Of a stretch of DNA of 64,000 nucleotides, positions 34,898 to 43,742 are shown piece by piece. Position numbers and translations under genes: made by a program. Origin of the DNA: Rhodococcus yunnanensis NBRC 103083 (lineage in GTDB: Bacteria > Actinomycetota > Actinomycetes > Mycobacteriales > Mycobacteriaceae). Location of the stretch: NCBI RefSeq assembly GCF_001895005.1, contig NZ_BCXH01000024.1:1-64000 (forward strand). Direction: 5' to 3'. A model generated the notes under the pieces. It saw nothing but the letters and a program-made list of their open reading frames with translations, had not been told where the DNA came from and searched no databases. Position 1 is the stretch's first letter, and each line of letters opens with the position of its first letter.

Positions 34898-35649
34898 TGG
34901 CCGACTTCAGTCAGTACGGTAAGCGTCGAAAAGTGAAGGGCGGTATCGAGTCTCGGAACAAGCGCGGGGCTTTCGGGCAGACCTGGTGGGGTCGACATTT
35001 CGTGACGGCGATGGAAGAACTCGCCGACCCCGGACGGATTGCGCGCGGCAGAACGTACGCCCGTGGTGGTCAGGTGCTCAATCTCGGTATCGAGCGAGGG
35101 CAGATCTACGGCGAGGTGCAGGGCAGCCAGCTCGAACCGTTCTCGGCGTCGGTCACGGTCGACCCGCTGTCGAAGGGTGAGGTCGCAGCGCTCATCGAGC
35201 GTGTCACCTCCAATCCGGGCATGCTCGCCGAGCTCGCGTCCAACGCGATTCCGCAGGCATTGGCGTCGACGCTGCTGCCTCATGACAAGGGGCAACTCGA
35301 TTTCGACTGCTCGTGCCCTGACGACGGGTGGCCGTGCAAGCATGCGGCTGCGCTCATGTACATCGCGGCCGAGCACATCGACGCGTCCGCGGCGACGATC
35401 CTCACCCTGCGCGGGGTGGATCTCGATCAGCTGATCGAGGGGGTCGGCGAAGCCGAGGTGGATCTCGATCGGGACGACTGGTTCGGTGACGAGATGCCGT
35501 TGCCGAATCTTCCCAAGCCCACCTTCGCGGCAGCCGTCGACGATCTCGATCCGATGGTGCTACGGCGGGCGTTGAGGTCGACCGGCGCCGAGGAGGCCGA
35601 GGTCAAGCAGGCTGTGGCCGATCTGGTCGGCTTCTACCACCGGCTGTGA
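34897..35649 (+). CDS. SWIM zinc-finger protein, partner of the SNF2 ATPase
   Basis: A 250-residue protein starting at ATG 34897 in a TGATG junction. The SWIM motif C-x-C-x(n)-C-x-H is visible as F-D-C-S-C-P-D-D-G-W-P-C-K-H near residues 132-145. The N-terminus F-G-Q-T-W-W-G-R-H-F-V-T-A is conserved in this family. The C-terminal third is acidic. SWIM domains bind DNA or protein, so it probably directs the adjacent helicase. Confidence 0.9.
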   Translation: MADFSQYGKRRKVKGGIESRNKRGAFGQTWWGRHFVTAMEELADPGRIARGRTYARGGQVLNLGIERGQIYGEVQGSQLEPFSASVTVDPLSKGEVAALIERVTSNPGMLAELASNAIPQALASTLLPHDKGQLDFDCSCPDDGWPCKHAAALMYIAAEHIDASAATILTLRGVDLDQLIEGVGEAEVDLDRDDWFGDEMPLPNLPKPTFAAAVDDLDPMVLRRALRSTGAEEAEVKQAVADLVGFYHRL

Positions 35650-35731
35650 GCGAGGGGCGGCCGTAGACATGCATGGATGTCCGACTATAGGATGAGCACA
35701 CTTCACCCCTGCATCTGTTAGGACGGATCAC

Positions 35732-37237
35732 ATGGCTCGCGAACTCACGCATTTCATCGGCGGAAAGCACGTTCCCGGAGAGTCGGGCAACTTCGGCGAC
35801 GTCTTCGACCCCAACACCGGTGAGGTGCAGGCGCTCGTGCCGCTGGCCAGCGACGCAGAGGTCGAGGCCGCCATCGCCGACGCCGAGCAGGCGCAGGTCG
35901 AGTGGGCCCGCTGGAACCCGCAGCGCCGCGCCCGCGTGCTGATGAAGTTCCTGCAGCTGATCAACCGCGACATGGACGAGCTCGCGCGCCTGCTGTCGAG
36001 TGAGCACGGCAAGACCATCGCCGACGCCAAGGGTGACATTCAGCGCGGCCTCGAGGTCGTCGAGTTCGCCGTCGGCATCCCGCACCTGCTCAAGGGTGAG
36101 TACACCGAGGGTGCGGGCGGCGGCATCGACGTCTTCTCGATGCGTCAGCCTCTCGGCGTCGTCGCGGGCATCACACCGTTCAACTTCCCGGCGATGATCC
36201 CGCTGTGGAAGGCAGGGCCCGCCATCGCCACCGGCAACGCGTTCATCCTCAAGCCGTCCGAGCGTGACCCGTCGGTGCCGCTCAAGCTGGCCGAGCTCTT
36301 CCTCGAAGCAGGTCTGCCCCCAGGTGTCTTCAACGTCGTCAACGGTGGCAAGAACGCCGTCGACGTGCTGCTGAACGACGACCGTGTCAAGGCCATCGGC
36401 TTCGTCGGCTCCACCCCGATCGCGCAGTACATCTACGAGACCGCCGCCAAGAACGGCAAGCGCGCGCAGTGCTTCGGCGGGGCCAAGAACCACGCCCTCG
36501 TCATGCCCGACGCCGATCTGGATCAGGTTGCCGACGCCCTGCTCGGTGCTGCATACGGCTCCGCGGGCGAGCGCTGCATGGCCATCTCCGTCGCCGTCCC
36601 CGTCGGCGAAGAGACCGCGGATGCGCTGGTAGCCAAGCTGAAGGAACGCGTCGCGACTCTCAAGATCGGCCGCTCCGACGACGAGAACGCCGATTTCGGC
36701 CCGCTCGTCGGCAGCGATGCTTTGAAGCGAGTCAACGACTACACCCAGATCGGTATCGACGAGGGCGCCGAGCTCGTCGTCGACGGCCGTGACTTCGTTC
36801 TCGAAGGCCACGAGAACGGATTCTTCGCAGGCGCAACGCTGTTCGACAAGGTCACCACGGACATGCGCATCTACAAGGAAGAGATCTTCGGCCCGGTTCT
36901 GATCGTCGTGCGCGCCAAGGACTACGAGGATGCGCTTCGTCTGCCCTCCGAGCACGAGTACGGCAACGGCGTCTCGATCTTCACGCGCGACGGCGACACC
37001 GCCCGCGATTTCACCACGCGCGTCCAGGTCGGCATGGTCGGCGTCAACGTTCCGATCCCGGTTCCGATCGCCTACCACACGTTCGGTGGCTGGAAGCGTT
37101 CCGGATTCGGCGATCTCAACCAGCACGGACCGGACTCGGTGCGCTTCTACACCAAGACCAAGACCGTCACGCAGCGTTGGCCGTCGGGCACCAAAGAGCA
37201 GGCGTCCAATCACTTCGTCATCCCCAACATGGACTGA
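35732..37237 (+). CDS. mmsA: Methylmalonate-semialdehyde dehydrogenase (CoA-acylating)
   Basis: A 501-residue aldehyde dehydrogenase. Motifs are F-N-F-P-A-M-I-P-L-W-K-A-G-P-A-I-A-T-G-N and the active cysteine in G-S-A-G-E-R-C-M-A-I-S, the form typical of MmsA. It converts (methyl)malonate semialdehyde to propionyl-CoA or acetyl-CoA. It heads a five-gene operon for valine breakdown and can also serve beta-alanine degradation from the 12-17 kb cluster. Confidence 0.95.
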   Translation: MARELTHFIGGKHVPGESGNFGDVFDPNTGEVQALVPLASDAEVEAAIADAEQAQVEWARWNPQRRARVLMKFLQLINRDMDELARLLSSEHGKTIADAKGDIQRGLEVVEFAVGIPHLLKGEYTEGAGGGIDVFSMRQPLGVVAGITPFNFPAMIPLWKAGPAIATGNAFILKPSERDPSVPLKLAELFLEAGLPPGVFNVVNGGKNAVDVLLNDDRVKAIGFVGSTPIAQYIYETAAKNGKRAQCFGGAKNHALVMPDADLDQVADALLGAAYGSAGERCMAISVAVPVGEETADALVAKLKERVATLKIGRSDDENADFGPLVGSDALKRVNDYTQIGIDEGAELVVDGRDFVLEGHENGFFAGATLFDKVTTDMRIYKEEIFGPVLIVVRAKDYEDALRLPSEHEYGNGVSIFTRDGDTARDFTTRVQVGMVGVNVPIPVPIAYHTFGGWKRSGFGDLNQHGPDSVRFYTKTKTVTQRWPSGTKEQASNHFVIPNMD

Positions 37238-37240
37238 CGC

Positions 37241-38380
37241 ATGTTCACCTTGACCGAAGACGAACGCGCGATCAACGAGACGGCCAGGGACTTCGCAGAC
37301 GAATTCCTGGCCCCCGACGCCGTCGAGTGGGATCAGACCAAGCACTTCCCGGTAGATGTACTGCGTAAGGCTGCAGGGCTGGGAATGGGCGGAATCTACA
37401 TCGGCGAGGATGTGGGCGGATCCGGCCTGACCAGGCTGGATTCCGTACGGATCTTCGAGCAGCTCGCGACGGGAGATCCGTCCATCGCGGCATACATCTC
37501 GATTCACAACATGATGACCTGGATGATCGACACGTACGGCACCGACGAGCAGCGGCGCCAGTGGGTTCCCGGACTGTGCTCGATGGATCAGCTGGGCAGC
37601 TACTGCCTCACCGAGCCGGGTGCGGGTTCCGACGCGGGTGCGCTCAGCACCAAGGCAGTACGTGACGGTGACGACTACGTGCTCAACGGAGTCAAGCAGT
37701 TCATCTCCGGTGCGGGAGCGGCCGATGTGTACGTCGTCATGGTGCGCACGGGTCAGCCAGGGCCGAAGGGCATCACGGCGATGATCGTGCCCAAGGACTC
37801 GGCAGGACTGTCGTTCGGCGCCAACGAGAAGAAGATGGGCTGGAACGCGCAGCCCACCCGTCAGGTCATTTTCGAGGACGTTCGTGTTCCAGCGGCGAAC
37901 GTGCTCGGCAACGAGGGCGACGGCTTCCGAATCGCCATGAACGGGCTCAACGGCGGCAGGCTCAACATCGCCGCGTGTTCCATCGGCGGCGCACAGAGTG
38001 CGCTCGACAAGGCGATTGCCTACCTGCTCGAGCGCAAGGCTTTCGGTGCACGTCTGCTCGATTCGCAGGCACTGCAATTCCGTCTGGCGGACATGAAGAC
38101 CGAGCTGGAGGCGGCACGCACCATGTTGTGGCGTGCCGCAGAAGCCCTGCAGAACAATGCGCCCGACAAGGTCGAACTGTGCGCGATGGCAAAGCGATTC
38201 GCCACCGACACCGGCTTCGAGGTCGCCAACAACGCTCTACAACTGCTCGGTGGTTACGGGTATCTTGCCGAGTACGGTGTCGAGAAGATCGTTCGCGATC
38301 TCCGCGTGCACCAGATCCTCGAAGGAACCAACGAGATCATGCGAGTCGTGGTGGCTCGCTCGATAGTGGGAGCGGCATGA
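37241..38380 (+). CDS. Isobutyryl-CoA dehydrogenase-type acyl-CoA dehydrogenase
   Basis: A 379-residue FAD enzyme, three bases after mmsA. It shows Y-C-L-T-E-P-G-A-G-S-D-A-G-A, the F-I-S-G-A-G-A strand, Q-L-L-G-G-Y-G-Y-L-A-E-Y and the catalytic region Q-I-L-E-G-T-N-E-I-M-R. The position inside the mmsA/mmsB operon indicates isobutyryl-CoA to methacrylyl-CoA oxidation. ATGA links it to the next gene. Confidence 0.93.
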   Translation: MFTLTEDERAINETARDFADEFLAPDAVEWDQTKHFPVDVLRKAAGLGMGGIYIGEDVGGSGLTRLDSVRIFEQLATGDPSIAAYISIHNMMTWMIDTYGTDEQRRQWVPGLCSMDQLGSYCLTEPGAGSDAGALSTKAVRDGDDYVLNGVKQFISGAGAADVYVVMVRTGQPGPKGITAMIVPKDSAGLSFGANEKKMGWNAQPTRQVIFEDVRVPAANVLGNEGDGFRIAMNGLNGGRLNIAACSIGGAQSALDKAIAYLLERKAFGARLLDSQALQFRLADMKTELEAARTMLWRAAEALQNNAPDKVELCAMAKRFATDTGFEVANNALQLLGGYGYLAEYGVEKIVRDLRVHQILEGTNEIMRVVVARSIVGAA

Positions 38381-39462
38381 CCGAAGCAGCTGAACCAGAA
38401 GTGCTGTTCGAGGTTCGGGGAGGGGTCGGCCGGATCACGCTGAACCGGCCCAAAGCGATCAACGCACTCAATCATGCGATGGTGCAGCAGATTGCGCCGA
38501 AGCTCGTCGAATGGGCTTCCGACGACGCGATCGATCTGGTGCTTCTCGTCGGTGCCGGTGAGCGCGGATTGTGCGCAGGCGGCGACATCGTCTCGATCTA
38601 TCACGACGCCAAAGAGGGCGGGTCGGGATCGAAGGACTTCTGGCGCGAGGAGTACATCCTCAACGCCGCCATCGCGCGGTTCTCCAAGCCCTACGTCGCC
38701 ATCATGGACGGTGTCGTCATGGGCGGCGGTGTCGGACTGTCGGCGCATGCCAACACGCGCATCGTGACCGAGCGGTCCAAGATCGCGATGCCTGAGGTCG
38801 GGATCGGGTTCATTCCCGACGTCGGCGGCACGTACCTGCTCTCCCGCGCGCCAGGCGAGTTGGGCACCCATCTCGGCCTCACCACGGCACGGATGGATGC
38901 AGGCGACGCGATTGCCGCCGGTTTCGCCGACCACTTCGTACCGTCGGCGAATCTCGAGAAGTTCTACGACGCACTCGGCAGCGGATCGTTGTCGGATGCG
39001 TTGAGTGAATTCACGACGGATGCGCCGGATTCGGCTCTGGGTGCGGCGAGAGACTGGATCGACCGGTATTACGCCGCCGACACCGTCGAAGAAATTCTCG
39101 AGGGACTGCGGGGCAGTGGAATTGCCGAAGCGGAGAAGGCTGCGTCGGACATCGAGTCCAAGTCGCCGGTCTCGCTCAAGGTGACCCTGGCATCGCTGCG
39201 CCGTGCCGCGGAGGCGTCGTCGCTCGAGGCTGTTCTGAACGAGGAATACCGAGTCTCGCTCGCCTCTCTCGAATCGCACGACCTCGTCGAGGGGATCCGT
39301 GCGCAGGTGGTCGAAAAGGATCGAAATCCGAAGTGGTCGCCTGCCACGTTGGCGGACGTCACGCAGGCCGACGTGGATCGGTACTTCGCATCGGTGGGTA
39401 GCGCAGAACTCGGGCTGGAAGCAGAGCCCGCGGAACCAAACGGACTGGAGAAGAACGCATGA
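38377..39462 (+). CDS. 3-hydroxyisobutyryl-CoA hydrolase
   Basis: A 361-residue crotonase-fold protein. It has G-L-C-A-G-G-D-I, G-G-G-V-G-L-S-A-H-A, and the HIBYL-CoA hydrolase signature M-P-E-V-G-I-G-F-I-P-D-V-G-G-T-Y. The extended C-terminus matches the hydrolase subgroup rather than simple hydratases. It releases 3-hydroxyisobutyrate for the next enzyme. ATGA overlaps occur on both sides. Confidence 0.93.
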   Translation: MTEAAEPEVLFEVRGGVGRITLNRPKAINALNHAMVQQIAPKLVEWASDDAIDLVLLVGAGERGLCAGGDIVSIYHDAKEGGSGSKDFWREEYILNAAIARFSKPYVAIMDGVVMGGGVGLSAHANTRIVTERSKIAMPEVGIGFIPDVGGTYLLSRAPGELGTHLGLTTARMDAGDAIAAGFADHFVPSANLEKFYDALGSGSLSDALSEFTTDAPDSALGAARDWIDRYYAADTVEEILEGLRGSGIAEAEKAASDIESKSPVSLKVTLASLRRAAEASSLEAVLNEEYRVSLASLESHDLVEGIRAQVVEKDRNPKWSPATLADVTQADVDRYFASVGSAELGLEAEPAEPNGLEKNA

Positions 39463-40367
39463 GCGAGAAGATAATCGGGTTCGTGGGCCTGGGCCACATG
39501 GGCGGCCCGATGGCGGCGAATCTCGTCACGGCCGGGTACACGGTGCAGGGCTTCGACCTCGTCGAGGCCGCATTGACGCAGGCGAGGGCCGACGGCGTCA
39601 CGGTTGTCGACTCTGCTGTCGCCGCAGTGGCGGACGCGGACATCGTCATCACGATGCTCCCCAACGGACGCCTCGTTCTCGGTCTCTACGACGATCTGCT
39701 GGCTGCTGCGGCACCGGGGACGCTCTTCATCGATTCGTCGACCATCGACGTCGCCGACGCTCATGCCGCACACAAGAAGGTGGCCGAGGCCGGTCATCGC
39801 AGTCTCGACGCGCCGGTCTCCGGTGGTGTCGGAGGAGCGGCCGCCGGAACACTGACGTTCATGGTCGGTGGATCGGAAGAAGATTTCGCCTCCGCTGCAG
39901 CAGTTCTCGATGTGATGGGCCGCAAGGTCGTGCACTGCGGGCCGGCAGGCAACGGACAGGCCGCGAAGATCTGCAACAACATGATTCTCGGTGTATCGAT
40001 GATCGCGATCAGCGAGGCTTTCGTGCTCGGTGAGAAGCTGGGCCTGAGCAACCAGGCGCTGTACGACGTGTCCTCGACGGCATCGGGCCAGTGCTGGGCG
40101 CTCACGACCAATTGTCCTGTGCCAGGACCGGTTCCCACCTCGCCCGCGAACAACGACTACAAGCCGGGCTTCGCGGCGGCGTTGATGGACAAGGACCTCG
40201 GACTCGCCGCGAACGCGTTGCGCGACAACGGTGTCGAAGGAATTCTCGGTCTGCAGGCTGCCGAGATCTACTCACGATTCAAGGAGACTTCCGGCGGCGG
40301 TGTCGATGTCGATTTCTCGGGCATCATCAACGACATCCGTGAGCGTTCCACTGGAGCTGGCGCATGA
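39459..40367 (+). CDS. mmsB: 3-hydroxyisobutyrate dehydrogenase
   Basis: A 302-residue beta-hydroxyacid dehydrogenase. NAD-binding G-L-G-H-M-G-G-P-M-A-A-N-L opens the protein. The substrate loop is D-A-P-V-S-G-G-V-G-G-A-A-A-G-T-L-T-F-M-V-G-G and the catalytic lysine is in G-N-G-Q-A-A-K-I-C-N-N. It produces methylmalonate semialdehyde for MmsA. Confidence 0.95.
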   Translation: MSEKIIGFVGLGHMGGPMAANLVTAGYTVQGFDLVEAALTQARADGVTVVDSAVAAVADADIVITMLPNGRLVLGLYDDLLAAAAPGTLFIDSSTIDVADAHAAHKKVAEAGHRSLDAPVSGGVGGAAAGTLTFMVGGSEEDFASAAAVLDVMGRKVVHCGPAGNGQAAKICNNMILGVSMIAISEAFVLGEKLGLSNQALYDVSSTASGQCWALTTNCPVPGPVPTSPANNDYKPGFAAALMDKDLGLAANALRDNGVEGILGLQAAEIYSRFKETSGGGVDVDFSGIINDIRERSTGAGA

Positions 40368-41140
40368 GCACCTACGAGACCATACTGCTCGAGCGTCGTG
40401 GCCGGGTCGGTATCATCACCTTGAACCGACCGAAGGCGCTCAACGCGTTGAACTCGCAGTTGATGCGCGAGGTGGTGTCCGTCGTCGAGGAACTCGACAA
40501 CGACGACGCGATCGGCGCCATCCTGATCACCGGTTCGGAGAAGGCATTCGCGGCCGGCGCGGACATCAAGGAGATGCAGCCGAAGTCGTACATGGACGTC
40601 TACCTCGACGATTTCTTCACTGCCTGGGATCGACTGGCTGCTGCCAGAACACCCATCGTGGCAGCGGTGTCGGGGTACGCACTCGGTGGTGGCTGCGAAC
40701 TGGCGATGCTGTGTGACGTGCTGATCGCGTCGGACACGGCAGTGTTCGGTCAGCCGGAGATCAAACTCGGTGTCATCCCCGGAATCGGTGGGTCCCAGCG
40801 ACTCACACGCGCCGTCGGCAAGGCCAAGGCCATGGAAATGGTGCTGACCGGTCGGAACATGAAGGTCGAAGAGGCCGAACGTGCAGGTCTGGTCTCCCGC
40901 ATCGTGCCTGTCGCCGATCTGCTCGACGACGCCGTCGCCACGGCGACGACGATCGCCGAGATGTCGCTTCCGATCGCACTGATGGCGAAGGATGCCGTCA
41001 ACCGTTCGTTCGAATCCTCACTGGCAGAGGGTGTCCGGTTCGAGAGGCGGCTGTTTCACTCGACGTTCGCCACCGAGGATCAGAAGGAAGGCATGAGCGC
41101 GTTCATCGAGAAGCGCAAAGCCACTTTCGCCCACCGCTGA
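40364..41140 (+). CDS. Enoyl-CoA hydratase
   Basis: A 258-residue crotonase with both catalytic glutamates (G-G-G-C-E-L-A-M and G-Q-P-E-I-K-L-G-V-I-P-G) and the oxyanion loop A-F-A-A-G-A-D-I-K-E-M. It ends the valine operon and most likely hydrates methacrylyl-CoA, the step missing between the dehydrogenase and the hydrolase. It closely resembles mycobacterial EchA8-type hydratases. Confidence 0.93.
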   Translation: MSTYETILLERRGRVGIITLNRPKALNALNSQLMREVVSVVEELDNDDAIGAILITGSEKAFAAGADIKEMQPKSYMDVYLDDFFTAWDRLAAARTPIVAAVSGYALGGGCELAMLCDVLIASDTAVFGQPEIKLGVIPGIGGSQRLTRAVGKAKAMEMVLTGRNMKVEEAERAGLVSRIVPVADLLDDAVATATTIAEMSLPIALMAKDAVNRSFESSLAEGVRFERRLFHSTFATEDQKEGMSAFIEKRKATFAHR

Positions 41141-41148
41141 GAAGAGTC

Positions 41149-41979
41149 TCAGCCCTGCTGATCCGCGGACAGCAGGGCTGCGCCTCTGGCGGACACCAGT
41201 TCCGGGTGTTCGGGGACCTGGGTGCGGAGTTCGATGTGACGTTCGAAGGACGCTCCGATCGACGAGACGTTCGCACCGCCTCCGACGAGCACGATGGTCG
41301 ACGGCGTGGCACCGGACATCGCTATCGTCTGATCGACCACCATCGTCGCGTAGCGGACGGGGCCGGCGATGATGTCCTCGAAGTCTTTTCGGGTGAAGAC
41401 GTGGCGGCCTTCGCCGTCGGTGCCGTGTGCAGTGACCACGCCGCCCACACTGAGTTTCTCCTTCATCGATCGCGAAGAATCGACATCGGTACGAACTCCG
41501 TTGGATGCCAGATGGCGGCGCACCAGATGGTCGAGATCGTCGCCGCAGTAGGTCGAGGTGCGCCTGCTGACGATGGTGCTGCCTTCGGCGAGGTCGACGA
41601 CGGACACCGTCATTCCGGTACTACCCATGTCGCACAACACCGCCGAGCCGTGATTGGGAACAGTGCCGGTGAACCGCAGATACCGTAGTTGAGCTGCTGT
41701 TTCGTGAACGAGGGCAGACGGTCGCGGACTTCGATGCGCGGTGATGGCGTCGGCGTCCTCGCTGAGCCGGTAGGCGATGGCCGAGTGCCGCACCGGCACA
41801 GCGAGTTTCGATGCGATCGAATGAAGTGCCGATACGCCGTCGGCGATGGTCGATGCGAGAGTCTGACCGTGGCGGCGGCGGACGGTTCGCGATGCGACCG
41901 GGGCTCGATGAGGACTATCGAGGTAGGTCAGGATCGCGCGTGCACCGTGTGCACCCGCGCCGACGCCCACTACCAACAC
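41149..41979 (-). CDS. Actin/Hsp70-fold ATPase-like protein, short form
   Basis: A 276-residue protein; GTG 41979 follows GGAGTGAACA. It has the layout of an Hsp70 nucleotide-binding domain: an altered phosphate-1 loop at the start (V-V-G-V-G-A-G-A-H-G), a clear phosphate-2 motif (V-L-C-D-M-G-S-T-G-M-T-V-S-V-V), a D-F-E-D-I-I-A-G-P region and the adenosine motif (I-V-L-V-G-G-G-A-N-V-S-S-I). It lacks a substrate-binding domain and about 100 residues compared with DnaK's ATPase part. The function is unknown. It lies upstream of no obvious partner and beside a MarR regulator on the same strand. Confidence 0.65.
   Translation of the reverse strand: MLVVGVGAGAHGARAILTYLDSPHRAPVASRTVRRRHGQTLASTIADGVSALHSIASKLAVPVRHSAIAYRLSEDADAITAHRSPRPSALVHETAAQLRYLRFTGTVPNHGSAVLCDMGSTGMTVSVVDLAEGSTIVSRRTSTYCGDDLDHLVRRHLASNGVRTDVDSSRSMKEKLSVGGVVTAHGTDGEGRHVFTRKDFEDIIAGPVRYATMVVDQTIAMSGATPSTIVLVGGGANVSSIGASFERHIELRTQVPEHPELVSARGAALLSADQQG
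41151..41179. terminator. Hairpin between convergent genes
   Basis: AGCCCTGCTG (41151-41160) and CAGCAGGGCT (41170-41179) form a perfect 10-bp stem with a 9-base loop, just after the valine operon. It also forms the last codons of the leftward gene. A smaller CTGAGA/TCTCAG stem (41137-41152) precedes it. It is a likely two-way terminator. Confidence 0.65.
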
Positions 41980-42056
41980 TGTTCACTCCAACCTGGGCAT
42001 GGCCCCCGCCACGCACGCATGACATTTCACCACGAAACAACCGTGAGTGCGCGAGC

Positions 42057-42590
42057 TCACCAGGCCGACGGAACTCCGGCGTCGTCGAAATCACCGGCAG
42101 CGCGCCTCAGTTCGGCCAGGATGCGCACGAGCGAACTGAGGCTTCCGTCCGAGAGTCCCGGCTTGCCGAACACGTGGTCGTTGAGCCTCTCCGTTGCATC
42201 GACGGCCAAGGTACGACCGGATTCGGTGATCTCCACCAACGTCGTTCGACGGTCGCTCGGATGGGGAGTGCGCCGCACGTAGCCTGCGGTTTCGAGACGG
42301 TCCACTGCATTGGTCACGCTCGTCGGATGTACTTGAAGCCGAGCACTTGCCTTGGCCATCGGAAGCGCACCGTTCTTCGTGAAGGTGAGCAGCGTCAGCA
42401 ACTCGTACCGTGAGAACGTCAATCCGGTCGGTTTGAGCACCTCTTCGACACGGGCCAGCATGATCTGCTGAGCCCTCATCAGCGAAGTGACAGCAGCCAT
42501 TCCGTCGGCGGCATCTCCCCAGCCATGCGCGGTCCACTGGCGATGGGCTTCTGCGATGGGATCCAGAGGGAGCGGCGACGATGCAGACAT
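42057..42590 (-). CDS. MarR-family transcriptional regulator
   Basis: A 177-residue winged-helix protein. The core shows T-F-S-R-Y-E-L-L-T-L-L-T-F, M-A-K-A-S-A-R-L-Q-V-H-P-T-S-V-T-N-A-V-D-R-L (recognition helix) and the wing R-R-T-P-H-P-S-D-R-R-T-T-L-V-E-I-T. The gene lies upstream of the actin-fold gene (77-base gap), which it may control. Ligand unknown. Confidence 0.9.
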   Translation of the reverse strand: MSASSPLPLDPIAEAHRQWTAHGWGDAADGMAAVTSLMRAQQIMLARVEEVLKPTGLTFSRYELLTLLTFTKNGALPMAKASARLQVHPTSVTNAVDRLETAGYVRRTPHPSDRRTTLVEITESGRTLAVDATERLNDHVFGKPGLSDGSLSSLVRILAELRRAAGDFDDAGVPSAW

Positions 42591-42747
42591 GTGTTCATCA
42601 TCCCATGAAGTGCGGGATCGCCGCCCGTGAGCACGGGGAGTCCGGGCCGGTTGTCACTACTCACACACGGGACGGCGCAGCCGCATTAAATCATCGTGAT
42701 CGAAAACATGGGCAAAAAGCACGAACCGGGGCATTCTAGATTCCGAT

Positions 42748-42818
42748 GCGGGTGTGGCTGAGTGGCTAGGCACCGGCCTGCAAAGCCGTTTACACGGGTT
42801 CGAATCCCGTCGCTCGCT
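42748..42818 (+). tRNA. tRNA-Cys (GCA)
   Basis: The 71-base cloverleaf has a 7-bp acceptor (GCGGGTG with CGCTCGC, one G-U pair), anticodon loop CTGCAAA with GCA, and a T arm ACGGG-TTCGAAT-CCCGT. The CCA end is not encoded. The outermost anticodon-stem pair is a C-U mismatch (42773 and 42789), while comparable actinobacterial tRNA-Cys has G-U there. Confidence 0.9.
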
Positions 42819-42825
42819 CGATGAA

Positions 42826-42857
42826 GTCGGGGCCGGTCACCAGTGACCGGCCCCGAC
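42826..42857 (+). terminator. Terminator after tRNA-Cys
   Basis: GTCGGGGCCGGTCAC (42826-42840) and GTGACCGGCCCCGAC (42843-42857) form a perfect 15-bp GC-rich stem with a two-base loop. A CTTTCGTTTTC tail follows. It begins seven bases after the tRNA, so it fits an intrinsic terminator. Confidence 0.9.
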
Positions 42858-42962
42858 GCTTTCGTTTTCAACAGCACCGGGGTGCAGTCATTGCGCTGTG
42901 AGTGTCGGATCGACCGCGTACCTTGTGGGTGCCAACACATTCGGATCGTGAGGAGCGCCCGC

Positions 42963-43742
42963 ATGCCCGCCAAGGAAAATCTCGTCGACGCCCCGTGCTG
43001 GGTGGATCTGACGAGTTCGGATCCCACTTCGGTCGTTCCGTTCTACACGGGCCTGTTCGGCTGGGAGGCCGATGTCAGCCCCGAGCCCGAATTCGGCGGC
43101 TACACCACGTTCACCAAGAACGGAATCGTCGTCGCGGGTCTCGGCAGCCAACCGCCGGGAATCTCCGCGACGAACGTGTGGAACACCTACATCGCGTCGG
43201 CCGACGCCGAATCGACCGTGGCCAGGGCAGCCGACGCGGGGTGGCAGGTGCTGATCCCTGCGGTCGAGATCGGCGATCAGGGCACCATGGCACTCCTCGT
43301 CGACGCAGGGGGAGCAGCCACCGGCATCTGGGAAGCCGATCAGCATCACGGGTACGGGCTGTGGGGCGAGCACGGAACCCCGGTGTGGCACGAGCAGTTC
43401 ACGCGCGCATACCGCGACGCGCTGAAATCCTACGAGACGGTGTTCGGGTGGACCTACGGCGTCCTCGGTGACACCGACGAGTTCCGGTATTCGCAGGGCA
43501 CGGTCGCAGGTGAAACGGTCGCGGGAATCATGGATGCCGCCCACTTCCTCCCCGACGGCGTTCCGTCGCACTGGCGTGTGTACTTCGGCGTCGACGACAC
43601 CGATGCCGCGGTTGCCGCAGTCGTCGAGCTAGGTGGAACCGTCGTCGATGCTCCCGAGGACTCACCGTTCGGACGGATCGCGGGCGTCGCGGATCCGTTG
43701 GGTGCCAGGTTCCAGATCGCGTCGATAGTTCAGACGCCGTAG
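42963..43742 (+). CDS. Two-domain VOC (glyoxalase-like) protein
   Basis: A 259-residue protein with two vicinal-oxygen-chelate domains (about residues 8-120 and 135-255). Each begins with an aromatic helix pattern: F-Y-T-G-L-F-G-W and Y-E-T-V-F-G-W. The members most like this are called lactoylglutathione-lyase-related or hydroxylase-like proteins in actinobacteria, mostly without known substrate. The 3' end overlaps the DUF1707 gene by 13 bases. Confidence 0.85.
   Translation: MPAKENLVDAPCWVDLTSSDPTSVVPFYTGLFGWEADVSPEPEFGGYTTFTKNGIVVAGLGSQPPGISATNVWNTYIASADAESTVARAADAGWQVLIPAVEIGDQGTMALLVDAGGAATGIWEADQHHGYGLWGEHGTPVWHEQFTRAYRDALKSYETVFGWTYGVLGDTDEFRYSQGTVAGETVAGIMDAAHFLPDGVPSHWRVYFGVDDTDAAVAAVVELGGTVVDAPEDSPFGRIAGVADPLGARFQIASIVQTP

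Noticed and set aside
35603..38077. 824-residue leftward frame
   Set aside because: It lies opposite mmsA and the acyl-CoA dehydrogenase, both with full motifs. No domain is seen in the antisense product.
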